In this document: in pieces, positions 1 through 10,277 of the stretch
Numbering within the stretch: position 1 is the stretch's first letter
How the letters are laid out: each line of letters starts with the position of its first letter
Assembly: GCF_963678635.1 (NCBI RefSeq)
Contig: NC_087064.1
Span: 68,934,123-68,998,122, forward strand
Length of the DNA: 64,000 bases
Reading direction: 5' to 3'
DNA from: Symsagittifera roscoffensis
Taxonomy: Eukaryota > Xenacoelomorpha > Acoela > Convolutidae
Made by a program: the position numbers and the translations under genes
The notes under the pieces: model-generated
Database searches by the model: none
What the model was told of the DNA's origin: nothing
What the model saw: the letters and a program-made list of their open reading frames with translations, nothing else

Positions 1-220
1 TTGAACACAATCACTACCCCTAAGTAAGATTAAGTAAGTTAACACCTTAGCTTATACTAGCCACGAGAAAGTAAAAAATCATTCTTCGGAATCGATATAC
101 TTTTCTCTCCAACCCTGAACAAATAGACCCAGGTTAAGCTAACCAAAAAATCGTAAGGACTAACAGTTTAAGAAAATAGAAATCATCTAACAACTTTTTA
201 CATCCGTCATCCTAAACCTT
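1..220 (+). other. Leader of element 1 upstream of orfA
   Basis: There is no ORF here. The sequence is A-rich and could be the untranslated leader between the 5' LTR and the first ORF. I saw no convincing primer-binding site or LTR terminus, and no copy of this stretch near the other end of the element. Confidence 0.3.
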
Positions 221-688
221 ATGTCATTTAAAAATCTAGGAAACAAACAAACAATCGTTTTACACAACTGTGAGATAGATAACAAAAAATACGACCTTGT
301 ATTCACACCTCATACACAAACAGTTGGATATATTAGAACAAAACGACAAACACTAAAAAAGAAAATAATAACCAAACAAAGACAAATAACACGAAAAAGA
401 TTTTCCAAAAATAGAAACGCATTTTCAGAATCAGAAGCCAGCAATTTAGACGAACTTTATAAATTAAAAGAATCTATTGATAAAAATTGCCCCATTCACG
501 ATCAATTATATTTTTCAGACTCAGAAACAACTTCAAATTCATCGAAAAGAGGAAAAAGAAGAATAAAAAAGCAATATAAACACAAACCAGTACACTTGTA
601 TAATTGGAATCAACCAATTAGACACATCGATAATTACCTATTAACAGTCATTAAACGAAAAAATGAGCCAAACACACACTCCAAGTGA
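221..688 (+). CDS. orfA: small basic accessory protein of element 1
   Basis: A 155-residue ORF from an ATG to a TGA. I do not recognise the family. The protein is Lys/Arg-rich with a very basic stretch at about residues 40-65 (repeated K/R clusters), then a more acidic middle, then another basic stretch near residue 110. That pattern suggests nucleic-acid binding or a nuclear signal, but no domain is visible. Its last 26 nt overlap the ATG of orfB in another frame, which argues that both are real genes of one compact element. An ORF upstream of gag is unusual for gypsy elements. It could alternatively be an N-terminal piece of a split gag. Confidence 0.55.
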   Translation: MSFKNLGNKQTIVLHNCEIDNKKYDLVFTPHTQTVGYIRTKRQTLKKKIITKQRQITRKRFSKNRNAFSESEASNLDELYKLKESIDKNCPIHDQLYFSDSETTSNSSKRGKRRIKKQYKHKPVHLYNWNQPIRHIDNYLLTVIKRKNEPNTHSK

Positions 689-2443
689 AGATAGTCCAGA
701 TGATGACGATATCTACCCCTTCCTCGTAGATGCACCCGATAATAGAGGACAGCATGATCTTTGCAAGAATTTCCTCCTAAATTTGTTTGAACCCGGAATC
801 AGCCCATGTAAAGCAGAGTTCCCAGATGTAAAAATCAAAAGACAAATTATTGATCACTATCTGAAATATATATGTAATTTAACACAACAATACGGAATCT
901 ACACCATAGAATTCAGTACACCAAACCCGAATCACCGCAGATATGTAATTCAAACAGACGATCTTGACTTAGAATTTTCAAAAGTATTCTTAGAATATAT
1001 AAAAAGCATACAATATCATAACTCACAAAGAGCAAACTCCATATTTACTAATGAAGTTTTTGCAATAATATATAGTTATATTTCAATATTAGAAAACGAA
1101 ACCCCAATCTCAAATGTCTCACCGACAGAGACATCCAAACATATAAGGGTACGACATGAAATCACACTATTTTCAACTTTCCTACATATAATTAAAGAAA
1201 ATTTCACTAAAGATGAAGTTTCACAACATACAAAACATGACTTACAAAAAATTTTGGCATGGTTTATAATAGAATATTTCACACATAATATAGATTTAAT
1301 TTCACAAGCAAGAAAAAATTTTAGACCTCAAAATTCAAACGATGATACCGCCATCACAGAACAATCAGACTACATTTGGGACCCCGAATGGTCTCATTAT
1401 GCATTCATAAATATCCCACAATCAATCTCAAGTCAAGCAATAAGTACAATATCTTATGCAAGAGATTATGTAAGAGTAGTACCATTAACCATTGATGCAA
1501 CACCATTAAACTACAATAAATTTTTACCCGATACGCGAAATAACAGTTTAAATTCGACCGTCATACACAATGAAAACCTTAATGGAACTAGGAATCTCAC
1601 TCAACAAGATATTCAGACACCATCACACTTCATAAATGAAGAAATCGTCCAAACAACAACAACTACACAACAAAGTATTTCACCGATACGTCCAAATTTA
1701 ACAACACCAAGAAATACAAACACTTCACTAGCACAGGTAACACTTCACTAGCACAGGTAACATGACAAAAAATTTTGGCATGGTTTATAATAGATTATTT
1801 CACACATAATATAGATTTAATTTCACAAGCAAGAAAAAATTTTAGACCTCAAAATTCAAACGATGATACCGCCATCACAGAACAATCAGACTACATTTGG
1901 GACCCCGAATGGTCTCATTATGCATTCATAAATATCCCACAATCAATCTCAAGTCAAGCAATAAGTACAATATCTTATGCAAGAGATTATGTAAGAGTAG
2001 TACCATTAACCATTGATGCAACACCATTAAACTACAATACATTTTTACCCGATACGCGAAATAACAGTTTAAATTCGACCGTCATACACAATGAAAACCT
2101 CAATGGAACTAGGAATCTCACTCAACAAGATATTCAGACACCATCACACTTCATAAATGAAGAAATCGTCCAAACAACAACAACTACACAACAAAGTATT
2201 TCACCGATACGTCCAAATTTAACAACACCAAGAAATACAAACACTTCACTAGCACAGGTAACCTTACAATCAACCGTTAAACCTTCGGTTGCTCCAAAAT
2301 ATTCACAAATGGATTATCAAACATATAGACCCATGACAATACCGTCAAAAACACGCAGAACGTTCACAAGAAACACTTTTGCGGAACACAATTATAATTA
2401 CGCACATTCATCAAAAACAAACTATCCCCCACGAAAAAAATAA
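663..2443 (+). pseudogene. orfB: acidic accessory protein of element 1, split by an internal tandem duplication
   Basis: The first part (663-1751) starts at an ATG inside orfA and gives an N-terminus rich in Asp/Glu/Ser followed by a mostly helical body. The second part (1775-2443) repeats the last 170 or so residues almost exactly and then continues with a Thr/Pro/Ser-rich and finally basic tail. The break is caused by a 521-bp tandem duplication, which is not a multiple of three, plus a 20-bp repeat at 1721-1760. Without it the gene would be one frame of roughly 420 residues. I recognise no domain. Its position before gag and its overlap with both neighbours suggest a matrix-like or regulatory protein, but that is inference. 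Confidence 0.55.
1235..2261 (+). repeat. 521-bp near-perfect tandem duplication inside orfB
   Basis: Copy 1 is about 1235-1740 and copy 2 about 1760-2261, with matching positions 521 bp apart. Only a handful of differences are visible: a 3-nt gap at the left end (near 1242) and single changes near 1291, 2040 and 2100. A 20-bp direct repeat (1721-1740 and 1741-1760) sits exactly at the junction, as expected for slippage or unequal exchange. High identity means a recent event, or an assembly artefact. Confidence 0.9.
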
Positions 2444-2477
2444 TAATCAGATAAGATCTCAATATTGGGATAATCCA

Positions 2478-4421
2478 ATGGCAACAACCAACTCAGTAAG
2501 TTTTCAAACTAATTCACATCCTCCACAGGATCGTAGTGAAAATTACCCATTCTTTCAACAGAATAAAAATAAAAAACAAGCACCTCATCAAACGGATTAT
2601 CTATCCTCTGATGATGATTATTTACAACCAGATATATTTGCACCATACACTCAAGAATATCGTGGACAAAGAGTGCAGAAACCACATACATATCATAGAA
2701 TTTTTTCTCCACACCCAATAGATACACAAAATCAACAACCAATACAAATGCAAAACCCAATTAATACACAATCTTTTCAACCAATTCAGCCACAAAACCC
2801 AATGATTACACACTCGTATCAACCAACACAAATGCAAAATGAAATACCACTCCCATATTATCTTCAACAACACAAAATAACAAAAAATCAACTTTCAAAT
2901 TTTTCACAAATGCCAAATGCCGCAGAATCATTACAAATGACAATGAATCCATACCTTATGGGTGGATCATCAATAACATCAAACAAACCATTAATGGTAT
3001 TCACAGGAACAGACCCTGAATATTCTGTAGAAGATTATTTAAATGCAGTAACAGCAAATTTAATTTTAAATATAGGACCTGAACCAATTAATACGCCACT
3101 ACATCAAAATTGGATACATCGACGCACAGCGTTGCTACAGACAACCTTAGACGGCGCAGCCCAAAAATGGTTTTCAGTATTGCCTATAGAAATAAAATCA
3201 AATTGGAAAAGATTTACACAAGAATTTTCAAAAATGTTTGACTCCGAAAGAAACAAACAACAACAAAGAGTTTTATGTAATGAAATTCGCAGATTACCAA
3301 ATGAAACCATCAAACAATTAGCAGTACGTATCGAAACACTAGTTCGAAAAGCATATTCATCAAATACACACGACTATAAAAACGCAAAAATGACAGAAAT
3401 CTTAATGATGACCTTAACACCTCAATTAAGGAAAATAGCAATAAAAAAGAGAGCATCCCATCCCTCCTCAATTCGAGAGCCCGATTTAGATTTTCGAAAA
3501 CTAGTAGACAAACTAGAGCAAGCGGAAATCACAATGAAACTTGAAGAAACAGAAAATCTGAAATTACAATATGTTAACCGAATTGAAACAAATACCACAA
3601 ATATCAACAATATACAGGAATCAGATACAGACCTCGTTGAAAAAATCACTGAAATACTCAATATTTATGAAAAACACCCAAACTTTAAAGGCAAACCATC
3701 TTTCAAAAAATGGTGTAATTATTTCCGACGATACGGACATAGTATTTCTGAATGTAGACAAAAACAACAGGACAATCAAAACAAACCTCAAAAATATAAA
3801 GAACCAAATAAATCATTCTATCAATACATGAAGAAAGATCAAAATCTACCAAACAAAAATGTATACAGCAACAACAGTTCAGGAAAACCACTTCCGAACA
3901 ATACCAATTACACGAGAACTCAATCACCATATAACTCAAGTTATAGAGGAAGATCACCAGAACGAAGAAATACACAAAATTCGTCACAAAATCATTACAA
4001 TAGACCAAATAGTCGAAATAACTACTCCAGATCAAATTCGAATACAACACAATTTGTTTCTAGATATAATTCCCAATCAAGGAATAAATACTATCCAAAC
4101 AATCAGTCACGAAACTCATCATATAATAGAAATAGAAACTACTCCAATAATCGAAATAGAAGTTATTCAAACAACCGAAATCAGAATTACCCGAACAATC
4201 GATCAAGGAATAACTCATATAACAGATCAAACTATAACAGACCAAACGATAATTATCAAAATAGATCACGAAACAATTCACAAAATCGACATTCAAGTTA
4301 TAATAATCGTTATAGAAATTATTCCCAATCACCACACAGAAATAATAACCATTATAATAATTCTAACAATCGCCACAGAAGTAGTACACCTAAACATCAA
4401 AGACATATTAATAACGTATAA
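2478..4421 (+). CDS. gag: gag polyprotein of element 1
   Basis: The likely start is the ATG at 2478; the frame is open from about 2379, overlapping the end of orfB. The N-terminal third is Pro/Gln/Asn-rich. The middle, around nt 2990-3560, fits a retrotransposon Gag capsid domain (an aromatic/leucine-rich helical block with a typical QKWF segment). At about nt 3709-3750 lies a zinc-knuckle remnant in which the first Cys, the His and the last Cys are present, but the second Cys is Phe (codon ttc), so the CCHC site is incomplete. The C-terminal 180 residues are a low-complexity Asn/Arg/Ser/Tyr-rich tail that would bind RNA. The frame ends in TAA at 4419-4421, and the same frame stays open into protease. 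Confidence 0.85.
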   Translation: MATTNSVSFQTNSHPPQDRSENYPFFQQNKNKKQAPHQTDYLSSDDDYLQPDIFAPYTQEYRGQRVQKPHTYHRIFSPHPIDTQNQQPIQMQNPINTQSFQPIQPQNPMITHSYQPTQMQNEIPLPYYLQQHKITKNQLSNFSQMPNAAESLQMTMNPYLMGGSSITSNKPLMVFTGTDPEYSVEDYLNAVTANLILNIGPEPINTPLHQNWIHRRTALLQTTLDGAAQKWFSVLPIEIKSNWKRFTQEFSKMFDSERNKQQQRVLCNEIRRLPNETIKQLAVRIETLVRKAYSSNTHDYKNAKMTEILMMTLTPQLRKIAIKKRASHPSSIREPDLDFRKLVDKLEQAEITMKLEETENLKLQYVNRIETNTTNINNIQESDTDLVEKITEILNIYEKHPNFKGKPSFKKWCNYFRRYGHSISECRQKQQDNQNKPQKYKEPNKSFYQYMKKDQNLPNKNVYSNNSSGKPLPNNTNYTRTQSPYNSSYRGRSPERRNTQNSSQNHYNRPNSRNNYSRSNSNTTQFVSRYNSQSRNKYYPNNQSRNSSYNRNRNYSNNRNRSYSNNRNQNYPNNRSRNNSYNRSNYNRPNDNYQNRSRNNSQNRHSSYNNRYRNYSQSPHRNNNHYNNSNNRHRSSTPKHQRHINNV

Positions 4422-5234
4422 TCAAATCCGGAAACAACATCAGACCCCCCAGGTATTGATGACACAGTAAATGACAAACTACAACTAAATCAAATAAACT
4501 GTGGATCATCAGATTCAGAAAGTGATACAGAAAACACTATCTCCATCAATATGATAGCAGTCGAAAATGACTACGAACCTATTATATATGAACAACCTTT
4601 TTCATCAGATATATATATATATGAAAATCAATTAGAACTCCTTCACAATTATTATATTGAACCCATCCATTCCACACAAACGGCACAAGAAACTAACGAA
4701 ATCAACACTACAAATCAATCCAATGAAAATGACAAAACAAAATGCTTGAATACAAATCACATCTATCAAAATATACAAAAAGAACAACCCAAAGAGAAAA
4801 TTTGGACAATACCATTTCTTTTAGAAAGTCCAAGAAACAAAGAATTTCAACCACCAGATCTTGAAATTGATTTTTTAATTGATTCAGGAGCAGAATCAAA
4901 CATAATAAACATTCCCACATGGAATGAGATAAAAACATTACACCCAAAACTAACACCTCTTGAAACCTCCAGTAAACTAGCAACAGCACAAGGATCAACA
5001 TTGGTAAACTATGGAAAAATTCAATTATTTCTTCTCCCCACAAGAACAATAGAGCAAAATAAAATTTTAAATAAACCATTTAAACAAATATTTCATATCA
5101 CTGATATTAAACACAATATCATTGGAATACCATTTAGCTCTAAATATATACCAACAATCAACATCTTGAATAGTAAAATACTAATCAAAGATAAATACAC
5201 AAAAACAAAAGACACATCCCTAACATTTTTTTAA
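4422..5234 (+). CDS. Retropepsin (protease) region of pol, element 1
   Basis: This region lies in the same reading frame as gag, separated from it only by the TAA at 4419; the first ATG is at 4551. The catalytic motif Asp-Ser-Gly-Ala is encoded at 4881-4892, preceded by hydrophobic strands as in retropepsins. An Ile-Gly-Ile-Pro stretch near 5122 may be the second strand/flap-distal region. It would cleave the Gag and Pol polyproteins. The frame stops at a TAA (5232-5234) but continues open immediately afterwards into RT, so this stop looks like a nonsense mutation. Gag-pol expression by readthrough of the first stop is possible but unproven. Confidence 0.8.
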   Translation, partial: SNPETTSDPPGIDDTVNDKLQLNQINCGSSDSESDTENTISINMIAVENDYEPIIYEQPFSSDIYIYENQLELLHNYYIEPIHSTQTAQETNEINTTNQSNENDKTKCLNTNHIYQNIQKEQPKEKIWTIPFLLESPRNKEFQPPDLEIDFLIDSGAESNIINIPTWNEIKTLHPKLTPLETSSKLATAQGSTLVNYGKIQLFLLPTRTIEQNKILNKPFKQIFHITDIKHNIIGIPFSSKYIPTINILNSKILIKDKYTKTKDTSLTFF

Positions 5235-7310
5235 AGATTAAATAAACAACCACCATTCTTTTCAAAATTTTATCCAATATATAACCAACAAAGAAAACAC
5301 CTGAAACCACTATTAGGAAACATATATAATTTTTCAATAAAACAAGTTCACCAATATGATAAAAAACAAAATAAACAACAACTCTATATGTCAGACTTTG
5401 AATTCAAACCTATCCATAAGTTTTTCAAAATCACAATTTCATCCATAAAATATTTGAAAAACTGGAATTCAGATATTATTTCGTTACATGTATACAACAA
5501 TACACCCTATCAAGTAACATTACCTTTAGGACTTTTAGGATATTGCGAAACCAACGCTACGATATCACCAATACACGAAAAAGCATACCGCGTAAATAAT
5601 ATACTCCAATTATTAGATATTTGTCAATCCACAATTCTTAATGAAGAATTATCCATAAATAATATAATAAGTAATGAAAAAAGAAATACAGATTATTTCA
5701 CAAAAACCCCATATTTCAAACCTAAATTCAACATAAATAACTATACAGAGAATCAACAGAAATTTTTAACAATGTTTAACTTCCAACATTCACAAATAAC
5801 ACAAGACGAATTTGACAAGTTAGCCAAACAGCTAATAAAATATTCATCAGTCTATGCAACATCCAAATTTGATGTTGGCAAAATCAGTTCATCACTACAT
5901 CTCCCATTAAAACCTGACGCAGTTTTCAAAAAACAAAGAGCAAGTAAAGTACCAATTCATTTACACAATAAAGTGAACAGATTACTCGATATTTTAGAAC
6001 AATACAAAATTATATCACCGGTAAACAAAGAAGAACAACCAAAAGGTAACACATTTATCAACCCTGTTATCATCCTAGCAAAAGGAGAATCATTAAAAAT
6101 AGTTCTAGACGCTAGATATCTTAATTCACTAATAGACGAATCAAAATGCAATTGGCCTATTGAACCAATACAAGCTATTTTAACAAAAATAAACGGAAAA
6201 TACTTTACAACCGCAGATATGAATAGTGCATATAATCAAATGCCACTAGATGAACAATCGCGACGCTTAACACAATTTGTTATTGGAAATCAGCAATATG
6301 AATTCAACCGCCTATGCTATGGAATATCCATAGGACCAGCAGCATTTTCAGCTTTTAGACCACTAATACTCAAGAAAAAGGCAAACACCTATTTAGACGA
6401 TGTTTTTATGCAATCACAGACAAAAGAAGAAATGTTCAATGTTTTAGAACACTATCACAAAATACTTCAGAACGAAAATCTGAAGGCCGCCCCCGATAAA
6501 TCACACTTCTTTTTAACACGAGTTAAATTCTTAGGACACAATATAGAAAGAAAAACAATCACTCCTTTAAAATCACGCATTGATGCTATTCAGAAGCTCC
6601 AACCACCAACAAACAAAAAGAAAATCCAAGACTTCCTTGGAATGTTAAATTTTTTAAGCAAATATGTCTATAAAATGCAATTATACCTAAGACCATTCTA
6701 TAATATACTTAGACAACAAAAAAATTTTGAATGGAACACAGAACATCAAGCACGATTTGAAGAAATTAAAAAACTTTTAACTGAACAAATTTCGAATACA
6801 ATTCCAGATCCAAATCAACCATTCTATGCAATGTGCGATGCTTCGAATTTTGGCATCGGCGCAGCATTATTACAATCACACAATGGTACAAACAAAATGA
6901 ATCTTATATCAGCAAATTCTCGATTATTCACTCAAGCAGAGCTACGACTCTCAACTCTAATGAGAGAATGTACAGCCATAATATTTACACTAACAGAATA
7001 TGAATTTCTGATACTTGGATCAAAACATCCAACAGTTCTATTCACAGATCACAAACCAATCATTTTTCTCTTTACACAAAAATCCAATCCAAATCACCGA
7101 GTTTATAGATTTCAATTAATTCTAATGAAATTCCCAAACTTACATATAGTTTGGACAGCAGGAAATAATCTTGCATTACCAGACACTTTAAGTCGAAATA
7201 CACCACCTGAATTACTTACACGTAAGACTACAGTTGAAATACCCAAAAATATAAAATTTTACCTTGCAGAAAACGAAACATCACCCCGACTAGTATGCAG
7301 TAAAAACTGA
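5235..7310 (+). CDS. pol: Reverse transcriptase-RNase H region of pol, element 1
   Basis: The frame is open from 5235, in phase with protease; the first ATG is at 5388. RT motifs are clear: a block with ADMNSAYNQ near 6217, then LCYGISIGPAAF near 6313, and the catalytic Tyr-Leu-Asp-Asp at 6390-6401. The RNase H domain follows with its acidic residues: Asp in CDAS near 6838, Glu in RECTA near 6966, Asp in FTDHKP near 7042 and Asp in PDTLSR near 7180. RT copies element RNA to DNA in the particle. The end at 7308-7310 (TGA) results from one extra A in a run of five at 7302-7306; the neighbouring frame carries on without a gap. The family is Ty3/gypsy. Confidence 0.9.
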   Translation, partial: RLNKQPPFFSKFYPIYNQQRKHLKPLLGNIYNFSIKQVHQYDKKQNKQQLYMSDFEFKPIHKFFKITISSIKYLKNWNSDIISLHVYNNTPYQVTLPLGLLGYCETNATISPIHEKAYRVNNILQLLDICQSTILNEELSINNIISNEKRNTDYFTKTPYFKPKFNINNYTENQQKFLTMFNFQHSQITQDEFDKLAKQLIKYSSVYATSKFDVGKISSSLHLPLKPDAVFKKQRASKVPIHLHNKVNRLLDILEQYKIISPVNKEEQPKGNTFINPVIILAKGESLKIVLDARYLNSLIDESKCNWPIEPIQAILTKINGKYFTTADMNSAYNQMPLDEQSRRLTQFVIGNQQYEFNRLCYGISIGPAAFSAFRPLILKKKANTYLDDVFMQSQTKEEMFNVLEHYHKILQNENLKAAPDKSHFFLTRVKFLGHNIERKTITPLKSRIDAIQKLQPPTNKKKIQDFLGMLNFLSKYVYKMQLYLRPFYNILRQQKNFEWNTEHQARFEEIKKLLTEQISNTIPDPNQPFYAMCDASNFGIGAALLQSHNGTNKMNLISANSRLFTQAELRLSTLMRECTAIIFTLTEYEFLILGSKHPTVLFTDHKPIIFLFTQKSNPNHRVYRFQLILMKFPNLHIVWTAGNNLALPDTLSRNTPPELLTRKTTVEIPKNIKFYLAENETSPRLVCSKN

Positions 7311-7311
7311 C

Positions 7312-7770
7312 GTTGAACAATCACAGATAAATAATCTACAACACTTCCCACTTTATTTAGATTGCCAAAATAACCACTACGAAGTTGATCTACTTGGAAC
7401 ATCAACTTTCAAACCAATCCCATATTCACAATCGATAAAAAATAACACACAACAAAAAAGAGTAAAACAACACCCGCATAAAAAAGACCTTTTTCCGTTA
7501 ATTGAAAAAAAAATCTAACTGATAAAATAAATTTATCAGGACCACAAACAAACGATTCAAAAAACCCAATAAATCAAGTTTTTGACCTCCATGACCCACT
7601 TGATACAATTCCTTTATCTAAATTAGAAATTGAAAACATTTTTCTCCCCCCAACAGATAAAATTACAATTAATACTTTGAAACAATATCAAAATCTTGAC
7701 CCAATAATTAGACAACTAAAATCATGGCACAAATATAAAACTAAACCCGTAAAGGCAGATACAACAATTT
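7312..7770 (+). pseudogene. Frame-shifted linker between RNase H and integrase, element 1
   Basis: No ATG-initiated ORF is present, but two open frames cover the stretch: 7312-7518, then from 7521 to the stop at 7779-7781. Both are pol-like in composition, and the second ends with a tryptophan-containing segment typical of the region before the integrase zinc finger. The joins are single-base shifts in homopolymers: an A run at 7505-7513 and a T run near 7766-7771. This is therefore the middle of pol, not an intergenic region. Confidence 0.7.
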
Positions 7771-8757
7771 TTGGGAAATAAAACACTTCTCCGATATTTT
7801 CGAAAATTTAATAATACAACAATTAATGAAAACACAGACCTTCTAGAATACCAATTAAATGAATCTACAGTTCCCTGTCTCCCTTTAAGTATGATTATCA
7901 TAGCTTTTAATATTTCACATACACAAAACATTAAAGGACACTCTGGATCAGAGAAAACATATTCAAATTTCATACAAAACTTTTATTTTCCAAATGCACC
8001 AATTTGGATAAAAGTACTATGCAATGATTGTATAGTATGTCAGCTAAATAAACCTTATCCAAATCAAAAACAAATAGCACAAAAACAAGATTTTAAAGGA
8101 CAAAGTTTGTACTTTAACCACCGTATTTCATTTGATACAAAAGGACCGATTTCACCATCATCCGAAGGAAACTCCTACATTATGGTAATTGTTGACGCAT
8201 TTGCACATTATGTAGCACTTAACCCAGTACCACATTGTAACGCTTATTACGCTTACACAACACTTTATGAACACTGGATAGCCAAATTCGGACTACCAGA
8301 AATTTTAGTTACAGACAACGGTACGGAATTCATAAATAATGAAATCATCACACTATGTCATTTATATAACATCAAACACAAACCACGTACATCTCACGCA
8401 CCTTGGACAAACGGCTTAGTCGAAGGTATGAACCGTTCACTACAAGAATATCTTAGATGTATCATCAATGGAAATGATACAAGATACACCGAATGGTCAG
8501 CAGATGTAAAACTATTTCCCTTAGCATATAATTCACAAATCACGACAACTCTAGGAATGTCACCATATGAAATGGTTTTTAATCAAAAGCCACGCAAACC
8601 AATTATGTTTACAGCAAACTCTCATAAAAATGCACAAAGTCATTGTCAACCGAATAAAGACTCAATTTGTTATAACCTACCTTTACACACACACGATGAA
8701 GATCATTTTCATCACCCACAAATTCTTAAATTAGCCTCCGGTACACACACCGAATAG
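7771..8757 (+). CDS. Integrase (zinc finger and catalytic core), element 1
   Basis: The N-terminal HHCC zinc finger is visible: two His around 7918-7941 and a Cys-x2-Cys pair near 8020-8040. The DDE catalytic core follows: Asp in FDTKGP near 8137, Asp in TDNGTEF near 8313 and Glu in GLVEG near 8421, with exactly 35 residues between the second Asp and the Glu (D,D35E). Integrase inserts the cDNA into host DNA. The ORF start is not a natural start, because the frame was entered through an upstream homopolymer shift. The frame stops at TAG (8755-8757) but is open on the other side, so the C-terminal domain is separated only by a nonsense codon. Confidence 0.9.
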   Translation: MGNKTLLRYFRKFNNTTINENTDLLEYQLNESTVPCLPLSMIIIAFNISHTQNIKGHSGSEKTYSNFIQNFYFPNAPIWIKVLCNDCIVCQLNKPYPNQKQIAQKQDFKGQSLYFNHRISFDTKGPISPSSEGNSYIMVIVDAFAHYVALNPVPHCNAYYAYTTLYEHWIAKFGLPEILVTDNGTEFINNEIITLCHLYNIKHKPRTSHAPWTNGLVEGMNRSLQEYLRCIINGNDTRYTEWSADVKLFPLAYNSQITTTLGMSPYEMVFNQKPRKPIMFTANSHKNAQSHCQPNKDSICYNLPLHTHDEDHFHHPQILKLASGTHTE

Positions 8758-9207
8758 ATTTTAAACAGAGATAAAAAACACAATGAAATTTACCAAAAAG
8801 TAACAAAAAAGTTGTTACAAAGGCAAAACATTAATGAACAAATAAATTCACGCTTTACACCAGCCTCCGATTTAAAAATTGGAACGTTTGTTTTAATACC
8901 CAATTTTAACACTCAAAAAGGAATTTCTAAAAAATTACAAACCCTTCGTAAAGGACCATACCAAATAATTGCCAAACCCACTGATGTCACATATAAAATC
9001 ACCGACTCAGACCAAAAAGAAATTGTTCAACATCGAAACAACCTATTACCTTATTACCCAAAAGAATACGCACTACGCGAACTAACTCAATTATATTCTT
9101 TCACAGGTTTAAAAGTTATTCAAAATAACCCACATACGGAAAATAAAACAAAGGAACAACATGACATTCACCTCGAAAACCAAAATAAAAAATCAATTAA
9201 AACGTAA
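8758..9207 (+). CDS. Integrase C-terminal domain, element 1
   Basis: This is in the same frame as the integrase core, after the TAG at 8755. It contains the typical gypsy integrase C-terminal beta-rich segment: a hydrophobic IGTFVLIPN strand near 8878, a Lys-rich stretch, then KGPYQII near 8950 and a HRNNLLPYY motif near 9033 that closes the GPY/F-type module. This domain binds DNA non-specifically. The tail after 9100 is Lys/Asn-rich and unconserved. It ends in TAA at 9205-9207. No chromodomain is seen. Confidence 0.75.
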   Translation: MLNRDKKHNEIYQKVTKKLLQRQNINEQINSRFTPASDLKIGTFVLIPNFNTQKGISKKLQTLRKGPYQIIAKPTDVTYKITDSDQKEIVQHRNNLLPYYPKEYALRELTQLYSFTGLKVIQNNPHTENKTKEQHDIHLENQNKKSIKT

Positions 9208-9816
9208 AAACTATAAAACATTCATCCCACAATCTAAAATATTAAAGAAAGTCGAATTTCAAAAACAGCTTTAATTTTATAATCTTTGCACCTCTGAAAT
9301 ATTTTGAACTTTCATTTTTCAAAATAACATGCTGACAAACACGCAGCGACTCTAGTTCATAATTAGCCAATAGGATTCATCCAATCCGTCACCTTCTCTA
9401 ACTCTAGCACAAAATCAACTAGACGAACGATATTAAACTCCAGGCATATCTATAACTATAACTTTGCGACCTCCAGGTCAAAAATAAGCAAACCACTCCA
9501 ACTTGACAATTAAAATAAATATCACCATAATATCATAACCCTCCCTTATCTAATAACCCAAAGATCAACAATATTTCCCCAACTCAGACCTCAAATACCC
9601 CCCAAAACAAATATGTTAAATTAGCCTAAAGTAAAAGAACGACCATTTTAATTAGCCTAAAGTATAAAAATCTCAAAAATACCCCAGATCATTTGACAAA
9701 TAAAAATAAAGAAAAAGAAGACCTCCCGATCACCATAAAATTTGCCCCCAACAATTTTTCACAAAACTCAACCCACTTGTCAAAAAACCAATAAATAATT
9801 CGACCACACTTGAAAA
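9208..9816 (+). other. Non-coding interval between pol and the small membrane ORFs of element 1
   Basis: No ORF of note in either strand. The DNA is A-rich like the rest of the element. A short direct repeat, AATTAGCCTAAAGTA, occurs at about 9621 and 9650. It could hold a splice acceptor for a subgenomic env-region transcript, but I cannot identify one. Confidence 0.4.
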
Positions 9817-10092
9817 TTGCCTCAAACAACAAAAAATATTCGATCGAGAAGCCATTTCTTAAATGCTCTTCTCTCGACCATCAACATAATTCTTAACATT
9901 CTCATAAACTTTTTAACGATATTTAAACTTTTAATCATATTTCTTTTTGATACCTTTGAATCTTTTGTAATAATCTTAATCATTTTTTGCAATATTTTTT
10001 TAATTTTCTATTCCATATTTGAACTATACCTCCAACTTTCAAAAGCTATTGACTATATCCACAGGTACGATTCACAAAACTTATCTAAATGA
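9817..10092 (+). CDS. Small hydrophobic ORF, element 1
   Basis: The frame runs to TGA at 10090-10092, but the first codon is TTG and no good ATG start is visible. The product would be dominated by one or two long Ile/Leu/Phe-rich segments (about residues 15-75), so it is probably membrane-spanning. It overlaps the ATG of the next small ORF by four bases (ATGA). It may be a separate viroporin-like protein or the N-terminal half of a longer membrane protein interrupted by a shift. Function unknown. Confidence 0.4.
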   Translation: MPQTTKNIRSRSHFLNALLSTINIILNILINFLTIFKLLIIFLFDTFESFVIILIIFCNIFLIFYSIFELYLQLSKAIDYIHRYDSQNLSK

Positions 10093-10277
10093 TACGAACC
10101 ATTTTTAGTAGAACAGATATTTTTTTACTATTTGTAATTTTTATAACATTTCTATCATCCCTCATCTCGACAATATGCAAATGTATAAAGAAAGCAATCA
10201 TCACATTCACCCTAGCAACAATCCTCCTAATTCTTTTTCTAGAAGAATACTATAATAAACATAAATTTTTTCACTAA
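10089..10277 (+). CDS. Second small membrane ORF, element 1
   Basis: A 62-residue ORF starting at the ATG in the ATGA overlap with the preceding ORF. It has two predicted hydrophobic helices (about residues 12-30 and 37-50) separated by a short Cys/Lys-rich loop. A run of six T at 10266-10271, just before its stop, is where the long ATG-less frame becomes open; loss of one base there would join the two. It may therefore be the membrane anchor of a larger protein. Function unknown. Confidence 0.4.
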   Translation: MIRTIFSRTDIFLLFVIFITFLSSLISTICKCIKKAIITFTLATILLILFLEEYYNKHKFFH

